Shown piece by piece: positions 23,932 through 34,300 of a stretch of DNA of 54,977 bases. This DNA comes from Candidatus Hydrogenedentota bacterium. Its GTDB lineage: Bacteria > Hydrogenedentota > Hydrogenedentia > Hydrogenedentales > JAEUWI01. The position numbers and the translations under genes are program-made. Numbering within the stretch: the stretch's first letter is position 1; each line of letters opens with the position of its first letter. The DNA lies in assembly GCA_016182605.1 (NCBI GenBank), contig JACPGE010000076.1, positions 1 through 54,977 of the forward strand. Reading direction: 5' to 3'. The notes under the pieces are model-generated. The model was not told the DNA's origin. It was given only the letters and a program-made list of their open reading frames with translations, and made no database searches.

Positions 23932-26475
23932 ATGCGGTTTGTGTGCAGACCAGCCTGGTTTCTGGCCCTGATGGGGCTGTGCGCCACGGGTATGATCCGG
24001 GCACAGGAGACGGCGGCGCCCACGGTGCGGGATTACCGCACGGCCTGGCGCGCGGGGGACTATGCGGAGGCGGCCCGGCTGCTGGACGCGCTGGTTTCGG
24101 GATACGAGCACTTTGTGCCGCTCTCGCTGAGCGAGGATCAGGCCAAGCTCTACACGGAGATTGGGCGGATCGACGAAGCCATCACGATCTACGAGACGCT
24201 GGTGCGCCGCTATGGCGAACTCTACCACCGTGTGGAGCTTGTGGAACTTCTCCGATACCGCGGCCGTCTAGAGGAGGCCAGCCAGATCGTTGCGGACGCG
24301 ATCTCCTATGCGCTGCGCGACGGCAAAATGGGCTTCACCGAGGAGAACTGGCTGGCGCTGTCTCAGCTTTCGGAGATGGGGGGCGAGAATCCCAAGGACA
24401 TCCTCAATGCGCGCATGAAGTCGCTGATCAGCGTGCGTCCCGATTTCGTTCCGGCGTATCTCTATGCGGGGTCCGTGGCCTACCGGAACTACGGGTATGC
24501 CCAGGCAGCGAACTATTTCGATCAGGCGCTCTTGCTGGAGCCGGAGAATCAGGAGGCCCTTGCCGGGCTTGCGCGGTGCTATGCGCGGTCGAGCGATCCG
24601 CGGCTGGAGGCGCTGCTCAAGGCACTCACGCAGATCAATCCGAACAATCCGGATGCGCGGCTGATCCAGGCGGAGGAACTGCTGGCGAGCGACCAGTTTC
24701 AGGAGGTGGTGGCCTTGTGCGATGCGGTGCTGGGGATCAATGCCAATCACCTGGATGCGCTTGCGCTGAAAGGGGCGGCGCTTTTTCTGCTGGACGACAC
24801 GGAGAGTCTGGAACGCGTATTTGAGATCTCCAAGGCGTTTAATCCGGTGAGTTGCCGGGCGGAATATCAGGTGGGGCGCTTCGCGTCGTTGCACTACCGT
24901 TTCGCGGAGGGGGCCGCGTGGCAGGAAAAGGCCCTGAGCATCGATCCTGCGAACCGGGATGCGAAAGCGCAGCTCGGACTCGATCAATTGCGGCTGGGCA
25001 ACAACGAAGCGGGCCGCGCTACGCTTGAGGCGGCGTTTCAGACGGATCCCTATAATGTGCAGGTCTTCAACATGCTTGAAGTGCTTGACTCGCTGGAGAA
25101 GTTTGAGCGGCTCAGCTCGCCCAATTTTGAAGTGCATCTTCCGGAGAAAGAGGCGGTGTTTCTGGGTGGTGAGGTGCGCGCCCTATTGGAAGAGGCGATC
25201 GCACGCTATGAGACCGCCTATGCCGTCACGCTTGCGCGGCCGGTTGCCGTGCAGATCTTTGATGATCACGACGAGTTCATGGTTCGATCCGTGGGCCTGC
25301 CCGGGAATCCGGGACACCTGGGCATTTGCTTCGGGCAGTTGGTCACCATGGATTCTCCGGGTGCGCGCAAGCCCGGGGCGATGAACTGGGAATCGGTGTT
25401 GTGGCACGAGTTTGTGCACTGCGTCACGCTCCAGAAAACGAAGAACCGCATGGCGCGCTGGCTCTCGGAGGGGATATCGGTTTATGAAGAGACGCGCCGT
25501 AATCCTGCATGGGGCCAGGCGCTGGAGCCCGAGTTTGCCGCGCTGATCGATATGGAGGCGCTGCCTGGAATGGGGGAACTCGGCGGGTACTTCACGAACC
25601 CCGAGACGCCCGGCCACCTTATGCTTGGGTACTTTCTCGCGGGCGAACTGGCTTCTTGTTATGTGGCGCAGTATGGCCAGGCGGCCTTGAACGCGGCGCT
25701 CGACGCCATCGGCGCCGGGGAGAAGACGGAGATCGCACTCCTGAATGCGGCGCAGAAAAGTGCGGAGGAACTGGACGCGGTTTTTCGCGAGCACCTGCGT
25801 ACACGATGCGCGCCGTTGCAGAACTTGCCGCCTGCGCTGCCGGTGGCGGATGCCACGGCACTGCCTGAACTGACCCCCTGGATGGAACGGCCGAGCCGGT
25901 TCACCAATGCGCTTGCGGCCGCTGCGGCGGCGGTGGAAGCGGGAGACCTGACTTCCGCGGAGACCTATTTGCGCGAGGCGCACGCGCTGTACCCCGACTA
26001 CAGGGCGCACGACGCGCCGCTCTACCGGTTGGTCCAGCTTCACAAGGACCATGGAAAGGCCGCGGAGCAGGAGGCGGTCTTGCGCGAGATCGTGGCGTGG
26101 GATCATCTCGCGTTGCACGCCGCGAAAGAGCTGGCCGGGATGCAGGCGGCCTTGGGCGACTGGGAGGGCGTGCAGGAGAGCACGGCGCTCGCGCGCGCCA
26201 TCGATCCCTTCGATCTCGAGATGCTTGCGTTGCGGAAAGACGCCTTCCGGCATCTGAACGATCCTGCTTCCGCGCTTGCGTTGGTGGAGCGCCTCATTGC
26301 CGCGGCGCCCGCGGCGCCGCTATCGCATGAGGTGGAGCGGATACACCTGTTGCGGGCCCTGGGACGAACGTCCGAGGCGCGCCACGCCGCAGTGCGGCTG
26401 CTCGAAGCGTACCCGCAATTCGCCGCGGCACAGGACGCACTTCTCGAAGCGGTGGGGGCGCCCGATGAAAGCTGA
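23932..26475 (+). CDS. exported TPR protein with a peptidase-MA-like metalloprotease domain
   Basis: 847 residues after a signal peptide (FLALMGLCATGMIRA). The N-terminal 360 residues are tetratricopeptide repeats (YTEIGRIDEAITIYETLV, AYLYAGSVAYRNYGYAQ, LDALALKGAALFLL). At residues 492-496 there is HEFVH, with E513 in WLSEGISVYEE as the expected third zinc ligand of a gluzincin. More TPR-like repeats follow to the end (HAAKELAGMQAALGDWEGV). The domain order and spacing match the Peptidase_MA-like family in TPR proteins. It heads the operon with MoxR and DUF58, so it probably acts on the cell envelope. Start chosen at the ATG (23932), six bases into a GTG-initiated ORF. Confidence 0.8.
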   Translation: MRFVCRPAWFLALMGLCATGMIRAQETAAPTVRDYRTAWRAGDYAEAARLLDALVSGYEHFVPLSLSEDQAKLYTEIGRIDEAITIYETLVRRYGELYHRVELVELLRYRGRLEEASQIVADAISYALRDGKMGFTEENWLALSQLSEMGGENPKDILNARMKSLISVRPDFVPAYLYAGSVAYRNYGYAQAANYFDQALLLEPENQEALAGLARCYARSSDPRLEALLKALTQINPNNPDARLIQAEELLASDQFQEVVALCDAVLGINANHLDALALKGAALFLLDDTESLERVFEISKAFNPVSCRAEYQVGRFASLHYRFAEGAAWQEKALSIDPANRDAKAQLGLDQLRLGNNEAGRATLEAAFQTDPYNVQVFNMLEVLDSLEKFERLSSPNFEVHLPEKEAVFLGGEVRALLEEAIARYETAYAVTLARPVAVQIFDDHDEFMVRSVGLPGNPGHLGICFGQLVTMDSPGARKPGAMNWESVLWHEFVHCVTLQKTKNRMARWLSEGISVYEETRRNPAWGQALEPEFAALIDMEALPGMGELGGYFTNPETPGHLMLGYFLAGELASCYVAQYGQAALNAALDAIGAGEKTEIALLNAAQKSAEELDAVFREHLRTRCAPLQNLPPALPVADATALPELTPWMERPSRFTNALAAAAAAVEAGDLTSAETYLREAHALYPDYRAHDAPLYRLVQLHKDHGKAAEQEAVLREIVAWDHLALHAAKELAGMQAALGDWEGVQESTALARAIDPFDLEMLALRKDAFRHLNDPASALALVERLIAAAPAAPLSHEVERIHLLRALGRTSEARHAAVRLLEAYPQFAAAQDALLEAVGAPDES

Positions 26476-27301
26476 GCGCAGTATCGCACTAACGATCGGC
26501 CTGGGCCTCGCGCTGCTCCTGTGTGTGCCGCCGGACGACGTGTTTGCGCAGCGTGGGCGGGGTGGCTGGGACCCCTACGAGCCGCCAGCACGGGATATTT
26601 ATCCCAGCAACACGTTTACGTTCTGCCGAATCGAATACACCAGCAAGTGGGGCTGGGGCCGTCGCGGCGGGCGCTGGCGCACGGATTATCCCGACAGCGA
26701 TCTGAATTTCAGTGAACGGCTCAGCGAGTTGACGACCATTGCCGTGAACCGCACGCGCGACGGCCGCGTGGAACACGTGGTCGTGCGGCTGGAGGACGAG
26801 GATCTCTATCATTATCCCTTCATCTACATGATTGAAGTGGGCGATCTCGATCTTGCGAATGCCGAGGCGGACCGGCTGCGCGACTATCTGCTGCGGGGCG
26901 GCTTTCTGATGGTGGACGATTTCTGGGGCGAGGACGAGTGGCAGAACTGGGAGATGGAGTTTGCGAAGGTCTTTCCGCCGGAGGAGTATCCCATGTTTGA
27001 GATACCGCTGAGCCACCCAATCTACAACTGCGTATTTCCCGTTCACGAGGCGCCGCAGATCCCCTCGATTCACGCCTGGTTGAATTCGGGCGAGACCTTC
27101 GAGCGGTGGGACGGGCAGAAGCCGCACTATTGGGGAGTGAACGACAAGGACGGGCGGCTGATGGCGGTGATCTGCCACAACACCGATCTTGGCGATGGGT
27201 GGGAGCGTGAATCGGAGAACCACCAATACTTCGAGGAATTCTCGGTGAAGAAGGCCTATCCCATGGGCATCAACATCGTGGTCTATGCCATGACCCATTA
27301 A
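26465..27301 (+). CDS. DUF4159 domain protein (first copy)
   Basis: 278 residues, overlapping the end of the peptidase-MA gene by 11 bases. A signal peptide (IALTIGLGLALLLCVPPDDVFA) precedes an aromatic, acidic domain with FTFCRIEYTSKWGW, the acidic motif GGFLMVDDFWGEDEW and the C-terminal NTDLGDGWERESENH and YPMGINIVVYAMTH. These are the marks of DUF4159, a family encoded near MoxR-type ATPases in Planctomycetes, Verrucomicrobia and relatives; its role is unknown. A second DUF4159 gene closes the same operon at 38378, and the two share the VDDFWG and NTD.GDGWERE motifs. Confidence 0.85.
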   Translation: MKAERSIALTIGLGLALLLCVPPDDVFAQRGRGGWDPYEPPARDIYPSNTFTFCRIEYTSKWGWGRRGGRWRTDYPDSDLNFSERLSELTTIAVNRTRDGRVEHVVVRLEDEDLYHYPFIYMIEVGDLDLANAEADRLRDYLLRGGFLMVDDFWGEDEWQNWEMEFAKVFPPEEYPMFEIPLSHPIYNCVFPVHEAPQIPSIHAWLNSGETFERWDGQKPHYWGVNDKDGRLMAVICHNTDLGDGWERESENHQYFEEFSVKKAYPMGINIVVYAMTH

Positions 27302-27333
27302 CCCGGGCGTGAGAGCGCCCCACGAGGTGAAGC

Positions 27334-28365
27334 ATGACGGACAACAATGGCGCGCAGACGCATCCCTTTGAACAGGCGGCCCTGGAGCGCCTGCAAGGCG
27401 GGCACGAGGCACTGCGCGCGTCGCTGCGTCAGGTAATTGTGGGCCAGGATGCGGTGATCGAATCGCTGATGATCCTGCTCTTCTCGGGGGCCCACGGCCT
27501 GATCACAGGCGCGCCCGGACTGGCGAAGACCCGGCTGATCCGCGCGCTGGCCAACCTGATGGATCTTCAGTTCAAGCGCATTCAGTTTACGCCCGACCTC
27601 ATGCCCTCGGACATCCTTGGCACGGAGCTGCTCGAAGAGGATCACAGCACGGGCCATCGCGCGATGAAATTTGTTGCGGGGCCGGTTTTTACCAATATTC
27701 TGCTTGCGGACGAGATCAACCGTACGCCGCCGAAGACGCAGGCGGCGCTGTTGGAAGCGATGGAGGAGAAGCAGGTCACCGTGGCGGGGCGGGTGCAGTA
27801 TTTAAACAAGCCGTTCTTCGTTTTTGCCACGCAGAATCCGATTGAACTGGAGGGCACCTATCCGCTGCCCGAGGCGCAACTCGATCGCTTCATGCTCAAC
27901 ATCCACATCAACTATCTCAGTGAAGACGAGGAATTGGCCGTGGCCACGCGCATGGGCGCGCTCGAAGACTCCGGGCTCACATCCATATTTTCAGGCGAGG
28001 ATCTCCTCAGTTTTGCGCGGCTGGTGCGGCTGGTGCCCGTGGCTGAGCCGCTTGCGCGCTATGCCGTCCGCCTGGTGCAGTCGAGCCGCCCCGGCAACGA
28101 AGGCGCGCCGGCCTTTGTGAAGGAGTTTGTGGGCTGGGGGGCGGGCACGCGCGGCAGCCAGAACCTCATACTTGCCGCGAAGGCGCGCGCGCTCCTGCAC
28201 GGACGCGTTCACGTGGCGTTGGAAGACTTGCAGGCGCTTGCATTGCCGGTCCTGCGCCACCGCGTGCTGACGAATTTCCGCGCCGAGGCCGAGCGGGTCA
28301 CGGTGGCGGAATTGATCAAGCGCCTTATTGAGCACGTGCCCGCACCCACGGGGAGCCTTGTATAG
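27334..28365 (+). CDS. MoxR family AAA+ ATPase
   Basis: 343 residues. It has Walker A GAPGLAKTRLIRAL, Walker B with the MoxR-typical LLADEINRTPPKTQAALLEAME, and FVFATQNPIELEGTYPLPEAQLDRF with the sensor residues. MoxR ATPases work with von Willebrand A proteins and DUF58 proteins as chaperone-like machines, in known cases for metal insertion or envelope stress. Its immediate neighbours are a DUF58 protein and a BatA-like VWA protein, the canonical set. It starts 32 bases after the DUF4159 gene and is cytoplasmic. Confidence 0.94.
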   Translation: MTDNNGAQTHPFEQAALERLQGGHEALRASLRQVIVGQDAVIESLMILLFSGAHGLITGAPGLAKTRLIRALANLMDLQFKRIQFTPDLMPSDILGTELLEEDHSTGHRAMKFVAGPVFTNILLADEINRTPPKTQAALLEAMEEKQVTVAGRVQYLNKPFFVFATQNPIELEGTYPLPEAQLDRFMLNIHINYLSEDEELAVATRMGALEDSGLTSIFSGEDLLSFARLVRLVPVAEPLARYAVRLVQSSRPGNEGAPAFVKEFVGWGAGTRGSQNLILAAKARALLHGRVHVALEDLQALALPVLRHRVLTNFRAEAERVTVAELIKRLIEHVPAPTGSLV

Positions 28366-28367
28366 CG

Positions 28368-29297
28368 ATGCCCGATCCCGCCACGCCCGCCACAATGGAT
28401 ATGGAGACCCTGTCGAAGATAGGGGATCTTGATCTCATTGCGCGCACGGTGGTACACGGCATGGGCGTTGGAATTCACACGGGACTGCTCAGCGGCACCT
28501 CCGCCGAGTTCAAGCAATACCGCCCGTACAGCCAGGGCGACGATATCCGCTGGATTGACTGGCGCGCCTATGGCCGGTCGGATCGGCTCTACGTGAAGGA
28601 GTATCAGGAAGAGAGCAACCTCCGCGCCATGATTCTGCTCGATTGCAGCGCCTCGATGGACTACGGCACGCTGGGCTGGACCAAGTTTGCCTATGCGCGC
28701 ATTCTTGCGGCTGCGCTCTGCCTTATCCTGCAGCACCAGCACGATCGTGTGGGCCTGTTGAACTACCACCATCAGGTGATCGATCACATTCCACCGAAGA
28801 GCGGCCCGCGCCAGAGCCGCCTTATCTGGAGCGCGCTGCACAATGTGAAGCCCGCCGGGCACACCGATCCCGGCCCGACACTGAGCCTGCTGGGCGAAAT
28901 ACTCCCCGCACGCGGCATGGCGATCCTCATTAGCGATCTGCTCCATCCCCTTGACGCGGTCTTGCGGCAGCTTCGATCGCTGCGCGCGCGCCGGCACGAC
29001 GTCATGGTGCTCTCCATTGCGGATCCCGCGGAGATCGGCTTTACGTTTACGCGCCCGGTGACGCTGGTGGATATGGAACACAACAGCGAGGTTAAGGTGA
29101 TTCCCGAGGACGCGCGCGATGCCTATCTGGAGAACCGGCGCCGTCATTTCGAGGCGATACGGCAATCGTGTCTTGAATCGGAGATGACGCTTACGGAGAT
29201 TTCGACAGAGACGCCGCTTCCGCAGGTGTTGCGCGCCGTCATGCAGCACCGGCTTCACCTTGTGCGCACGTCGAGCCGCCGCGGCGGGGGAGGCTGA
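28368..29297 (+). CDS. DUF58 domain protein
   Basis: 309 residues, no signal peptide or membrane helix. The DUF58 block is clear: GTSAEFKQYRPYSQGDDIRW, IDWRAYGRSDRLYVKEYQEE and a VWA-like metal-site motif ILLDCSASMDYGT. DUF58 proteins are regular partners of MoxR. It follows moxR by two bases and precedes the BatA-like gene by two bases. The C-terminal RRGGGG tail is basic and short. Role in the complex is inferred from its partners. Confidence 0.92.
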   Translation: MPDPATPATMDMETLSKIGDLDLIARTVVHGMGVGIHTGLLSGTSAEFKQYRPYSQGDDIRWIDWRAYGRSDRLYVKEYQEESNLRAMILLDCSASMDYGTLGWTKFAYARILAAALCLILQHQHDRVGLLNYHHQVIDHIPPKSGPRQSRLIWSALHNVKPAGHTDPGPTLSLLGEILPARGMAILISDLLHPLDAVLRQLRSLRARRHDVMVLSIADPAEIGFTFTRPVTLVDMEHNSEVKVIPEDARDAYLENRRRHFEAIRQSCLESEMTLTEISTETPLPQVLRAVMQHRLHLVRTSSRRGGGG

Positions 29298-29299
29298 TC

Positions 29300-31318
29300 A
29301 TGGGATTCACCCTGCTGAGCCCGCTCCTGCTCGCCGCCATCGGGCTGGCTGCCGTGCCCTGGATACTGCACCGCATGCAGCGCCCCGAGCGCAAACCGGT
29401 CGCCTTCAGCAGCCTGATGTTTGTGCCGCCGCCCAACCGGGAGATTGTGCGGCGCAAACAGATTCAACACTGGATCCTGCTCCTCATGCGCATTGCCGCG
29501 CTGATATTGCTTGCACTCGCCTTTGCGCAGCCCGCATGGCGCACGGTGAAGGCGCAGACCATTCAGGATCAGGGCGGCGCCCGCCATGTCTTCGCGATCG
29601 ACACCTCGGCGAGCATGCAGGTCCTGGACCATTTCGACCAGGCCCGCCGGGAACTCACTGCGGCACTTGATGCCCTGGGCGGGGAGGAAGATTTTGCGCT
29701 GCTTGCCTTTGACGAAACGGCGGAAACGCTGTTGCCCTTCCGCGCGGCAGAGGAAACTTTGTCCAGCCGCGTTGCCCTGGCGAAGGAGCGCCTGGCGGCT
29801 TTGGTCCCTGGCTGGCGCGCCACGCACCACGTGCCCATGATGCAGCTCGCGGAGCGGCTCCTGCTGGATACGCAGACCGACCGGGCGATGCATGTGCATG
29901 TCTATTCCGATTTGCAGCGCACGGGGCTCGCGGAGGCCCTGGAATGGCGCGCGCCCGTGGCGATACAGGTTCATGCGCACCGTGTTGGCGCTGCGGTGGA
30001 CAATGGACGCGTGGAAGCGGTGGCGATCGATGGCGGTGCGCCCGAAGCGACGTTGCGCGCACGAGTGCGCCATCTTGGCGCGGAGAAGATCGAACGGACG
30101 GTGCAGCTTCAGCTCGACGGGCAGCCGATGCAGGAGAAGTCCGTGCAACTTGAGCCGGGCACGGCGCGCACGGTGGTCTTCACGATTCCCCTTCCTGAGT
30201 CCGCTCCCGCGCGGGGCTATCTTCGCATTACCCCCGACGCGATGAGTGCGGACGACACGTTTTATTTTGCGTACAATCCGCAGCCGGCCACGCGTGTGCT
30301 GCTGCGCACGGGCACCGGTGCGGCGGTTGTGCTTGGAAAGATCGTGGAACTCGCCCTGATGAATTCGGGCCCGCTCCGATGGGATCTTACGGCGGGTCCG
30401 GAGGACTATGATGTGGCGTTGATCGTGGGCAGCGAAGGTCTGGAGGCCTCGTTGCTGGCGCAGGTGGAGGCCGGTGTGCGCGCGGGAAAGGCGGCCATGC
30501 TCATTCCCGGCAGTGCGCGCTTGCAGCCCGAGCTGGCGGCGCTGCTGGCGTCGGGGCGCGCGCGCGTGGCTCCAGGGGCCGAATCCCAGGGCGCGTTCGC
30601 CTTGCATTGGCTGAATTTCCAGCATCCCGTGCTGCGCCCTTTTCGATCCGCGGAACACAACGATTTTTCCGCATTGCGTTTCACCCGTGTGCACCCGATA
30701 GAGCCGGGCCTGGCGCAGGAGCAGATCATATTCACGTTTGAAGAGAGCGGAAATGATGCCGGCATTCCCGGCGCGGTGGATATCCCGCTGGATGCCGGGC
30801 GCATGCTCTTCTGGGCTTTTTCGCCGGAGCTGGACGCGTCCAACCTGACGAAGAGCACGCGATTTGTGCCGCTTGTTCAGGAATGCATGGCCTATCTGCA
30901 TGTTCCGGTGCGCGCCGTGGCGGAGCAGACGATAGGCGCCACGAGCCGTTTCCCCGCGACAGACGACGCGTGGCGCATCGTGCATGCTGACGCCGCCAAG
31001 GAGGAGGCGCCTCACGGCGGTGTGGAATTCACCGCCACCACGCCCGGCTGGACGGCGTGGCACGAGGGGGATTCTGCGGCGCCGCGCTGGATACAGGCCG
31101 CGAACCTCGCGGTGGAGGAGAGCAATCTGGAGCAGGTGAGCGAGGCGGAGTATGTGTTGCGCCTTTCCAGTCAGAACATGGTGGCGGCGGCAGATGGCGT
31201 GCCAGGTACAGCGAAGGACGAGGAAGAAACCGAGACGTGGCCGCTTGGACCCTATGCGTTGATGGGATTTGCCTGCATGCTCGTAATGGAAAACTCTTAT
31301 GCGGCGAGAACCCGGTGA
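29300..31318 (+). CDS. BatA-like membrane protein with VWA domain
   Basis: 672 residues. The N-terminus carries the BatA/aerotolerance-regulator motif: LLSPLLLAAIGLAAVPWILH with RMQRPERKPVAFSSLMF, a second helix (LLLMRIAALILLALAFA), and a VWA domain with the metal-site sequence HVFAIDTSASMQVLDHF. A middle beta region and a second Rossmann-like part follow, and a last helix sits near the C-terminus (LGPYALMGFACMLVMENS). As in other MoxR operons, the VWA part would face the periplasm. It shares the operon with the DUF58 gene before it and the 1210-residue gene after it. Confidence 0.85.
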   Translation: MGFTLLSPLLLAAIGLAAVPWILHRMQRPERKPVAFSSLMFVPPPNREIVRRKQIQHWILLLMRIAALILLALAFAQPAWRTVKAQTIQDQGGARHVFAIDTSASMQVLDHFDQARRELTAALDALGGEEDFALLAFDETAETLLPFRAAEETLSSRVALAKERLAALVPGWRATHHVPMMQLAERLLLDTQTDRAMHVHVYSDLQRTGLAEALEWRAPVAIQVHAHRVGAAVDNGRVEAVAIDGGAPEATLRARVRHLGAEKIERTVQLQLDGQPMQEKSVQLEPGTARTVVFTIPLPESAPARGYLRITPDAMSADDTFYFAYNPQPATRVLLRTGTGAAVVLGKIVELALMNSGPLRWDLTAGPEDYDVALIVGSEGLEASLLAQVEAGVRAGKAAMLIPGSARLQPELAALLASGRARVAPGAESQGAFALHWLNFQHPVLRPFRSAEHNDFSALRFTRVHPIEPGLAQEQIIFTFEESGNDAGIPGAVDIPLDAGRMLFWAFSPELDASNLTKSTRFVPLVQECMAYLHVPVRAVAEQTIGATSRFPATDDAWRIVHADAAKEEAPHGGVEFTATTPGWTAWHEGDSAAPRWIQAANLAVEESNLEQVSEAEYVLRLSSQNMVAAADGVPGTAKDEEETETWPLGPYALMGFACMLVMENSYAARTR

Positions 31319-31337
31319 GCCGGGCGGAGCAGCGACG

Positions 31338-34300
31338 ATGAAAGACCTGAAACATCTGCCCGTGGCCTTGCGCATCCAATTGGAAGATGTTGCGCGGCGA
31401 TTCACGCAGTACCGCAATCAGTGCGCGGTACTGCGCGCCACGTTGCGTCTCTTTTTCCTCGCGCTGCTCTATGTGCCCGCGGCCTGGTTTGCCCTGCGCT
31501 ATGAACAGGGACTGCCTTGGTGCACGGCGGTCTTTGCGGTTGCCGGCGTCGCCGTCTATGTGCGCTGGGGGCTGCTGCCGCGCCTGCGTCCGCTGGATGC
31601 GAAGGAACTCGCCCTCTACCTCGACGCGCACTATCCCGAATTGCAGAACCGGCTGATCACGATTCTGGAGCATCCGGATCCGTCGGGTTCGGCCTGGATT
31701 GCGGAGCGGCTCATCCGGGAAACGGAGGGCATCACGGTGCGCCTGCCGTTGCACCAGGCCCTGCCGCGCCTCTCCCTGCCCAAACGTTTTTTTTCCTTTG
31801 CGGTGCTCTCGGGCATTCTCCTCGCGGCGATTTATTTCGTCGAGTTGGGCCTGCCCCGCCCGTTGCCGCAGGACGCCTCGCTGATCCCTGGAACGGTCAA
31901 GCGCATGTACGAGGTGCAGCCGGGCAATGTCCGGGTGCGCACGGGCGCGAATCAGATGGTGTGGGTATCGGCGCCGATCGACGAGGCGGCGGGCGCGGTG
32001 CAATGGCGTCCGGGCGGCGGCAGTTGGACCACGGCCGCGCTCACGAGCAGCACGGCGAAGGATGTGCAGTTCTTCGAGTTTCAACAGATTACGCTACCTA
32101 TTGAATATCAGATGCAGGCAGGGCGCTGGCAGTCGGAGATCTACACCATTTCGGTGTGGACACCGCCGGAGGTGGAGCAGATCCAGCTGGCCTACCACTA
32201 TCCGCAATACTTGCAGATGCCGATCAAGGAGGTGCCCGATGGCGGCGACATCAGCGCCATCGAAGGGACCACGGTGCAACTCAGTGTCGCGGTGAACAAG
32301 CCGCTGGAGCGTGTGTCGCTGGCGCTGGACTCGGGCGAAAGCGTGCCCCTGACCGCGGGCGAGAACGGGGAATGGGTTGGCGCGCTTACGCTATCGAAGG
32401 ACGATGGCTACGCGGTGCACTTGCTGGATGCGGAGGGCAACGCGGAGGACTATGCGCCGCACTACAAGATACACGTGCAGGAAGACAAGCCCCCCTCGAT
32501 ACAGATCGAGTTTCCGCGCGGCGACAACGAGGCGAATCCGCTGGAGGAGGTGCCGTTCACGTTCAGCGTGAGCGACGATTTCGGGCTTGCCGCATTTGGG
32601 TTGCAGTATGAGATTGCGGGGCGCGACGAGCCCTTGCGTATCGCGCTGAATGAGTCGCCCGAGGATCCGCTCGCCACCCTGGAAGAAGAGCACCTGCTTG
32701 CGCTCGAGGAACTTCAGGTAAGCCCGGGCGATTTTATAACGTGGACGGTTTGGGCGGAGGATCGGAAGCCCGATCGCGCGGACTTCGAATCGCTCGGCGA
32801 TCCGTACTTTCTTGAGATTCGCCCGTTCAAACGCATGTACCGTGAGGCGCTGTCGAATCAGGGTGGCGGTGGCGGCGGCAATGCCGAAGCTGCGGATCAG
32901 AAGCAGTTGATGATTGCGATTTGGCAGTTGCGCCGCAATTTCAAGGGTATGGACGAAGCGTCGTTTCGCACGGATGCCGATGCCATTGCCGAAGAGCAGC
33001 GCAAGCTGGCCGAGCGCGCGGGTGGGTCCCTGATGGGGGCCGGCGCGAAACAGATGCTGCTGATCAATGAGATGCTCCAGCACATGGAGCGTGCGGCCGG
33101 AGCGCTGGATCGCGCTGCGTTGCCCGACCCGTCCGGGGCGCTGAGCGAAGCGCTGGAAGCGGCCCAGAACGCGCACCGGCTTGCGCTGCGCCTCCAGCCG
33201 GACGAGGCGCAGGTTACGCAGCAGCAGCAGGGACAGGGAGGCGGGGGCGGCAGCACGCCGCCCGACGTGGAGGCGCTGGAGCTTGCGCGCCGCAAGGATT
33301 TTCATGAAGAGCAGACGACGATGGAACAGCAGGAGGCGGAGACCGACGCGTTGTTGAACAAGCTGAAGGAGCTTGCGCGCCGCCAGGAATTGATGAACGA
33401 AGATATCGCGAAACTTCTTTCGGAGCTGGAGCAGGCGAAGGAGGACGACGAAGAATTGCGCCGCAAGCTGGAGCAGTTGAAGGAAGAACAGCGCCGCAAC
33501 ATTGAGCAGCTCGATCGGATGGCCGGGGAACTCGCCACGTCGTCCCTGGAGAACGAGCAGGTGCGCGCCGGGCAAGAAGAACTGGACGAGGCGCGTCAGT
33601 CCATGGCGCAGAGCCAGCGCAGCCTGGAAGCGGAGTCACTGCAACAGGCGCGCAGTTCCGGCCAGCGTGCGCTGAACAACCTGCGCGACATGGAGGAACA
33701 GTTGCGCCAGATGTCGCAGGGCGCGGTGCAGGCCCAGTTGGAGCGTCTGGAGGAGGCGTGGTCCGGGATTCAAAAGGAACAGCAGGCCATCGACCAGGCC
33801 ATTGAGGCGGTGAAGGAGGCGGAGGAAGCGCCGGGCCTGGACGGCTTGGAAGAAGCGGAGCAGAAGAAAGACGCGATGATCGCGCAGCGTGAGGCCCAGA
33901 TAGAGGCCATGGAGCGTTTCATGGAAGAAGCGGGTGAGGCCGCGGAGCATATGGACGAGGCGCAGCCTGTTGCGGCGCGGAAGCTCAACGACTGGCTCCG
34001 CGAAACGAGTGGCGCGGGTCTCCATGAAGAGATGGAGAAGAGCGCGGAGATGATGCGCTACGGCATCTGGGAGAGCGCTGCCGCGCACGAAGAACAGATT
34101 GCGGAAACGCTGGAGGCGGCGGGAGAGAAACTTGCGGGGCTCCGGCAGGTGGTGGTGGAGGACGAGGTGGACGCGCTGGAGAAGGCGCTGAATCAATTGG
34201 AGCAGATCGCCGCTGCCGCGCAGGCCGCTGCGCAAGAGCAGCAAGCGGGCACGCCGCAAGAGGGCCAAGAGAGCGGTGGCGAGGAACAGACTCCCGGCAC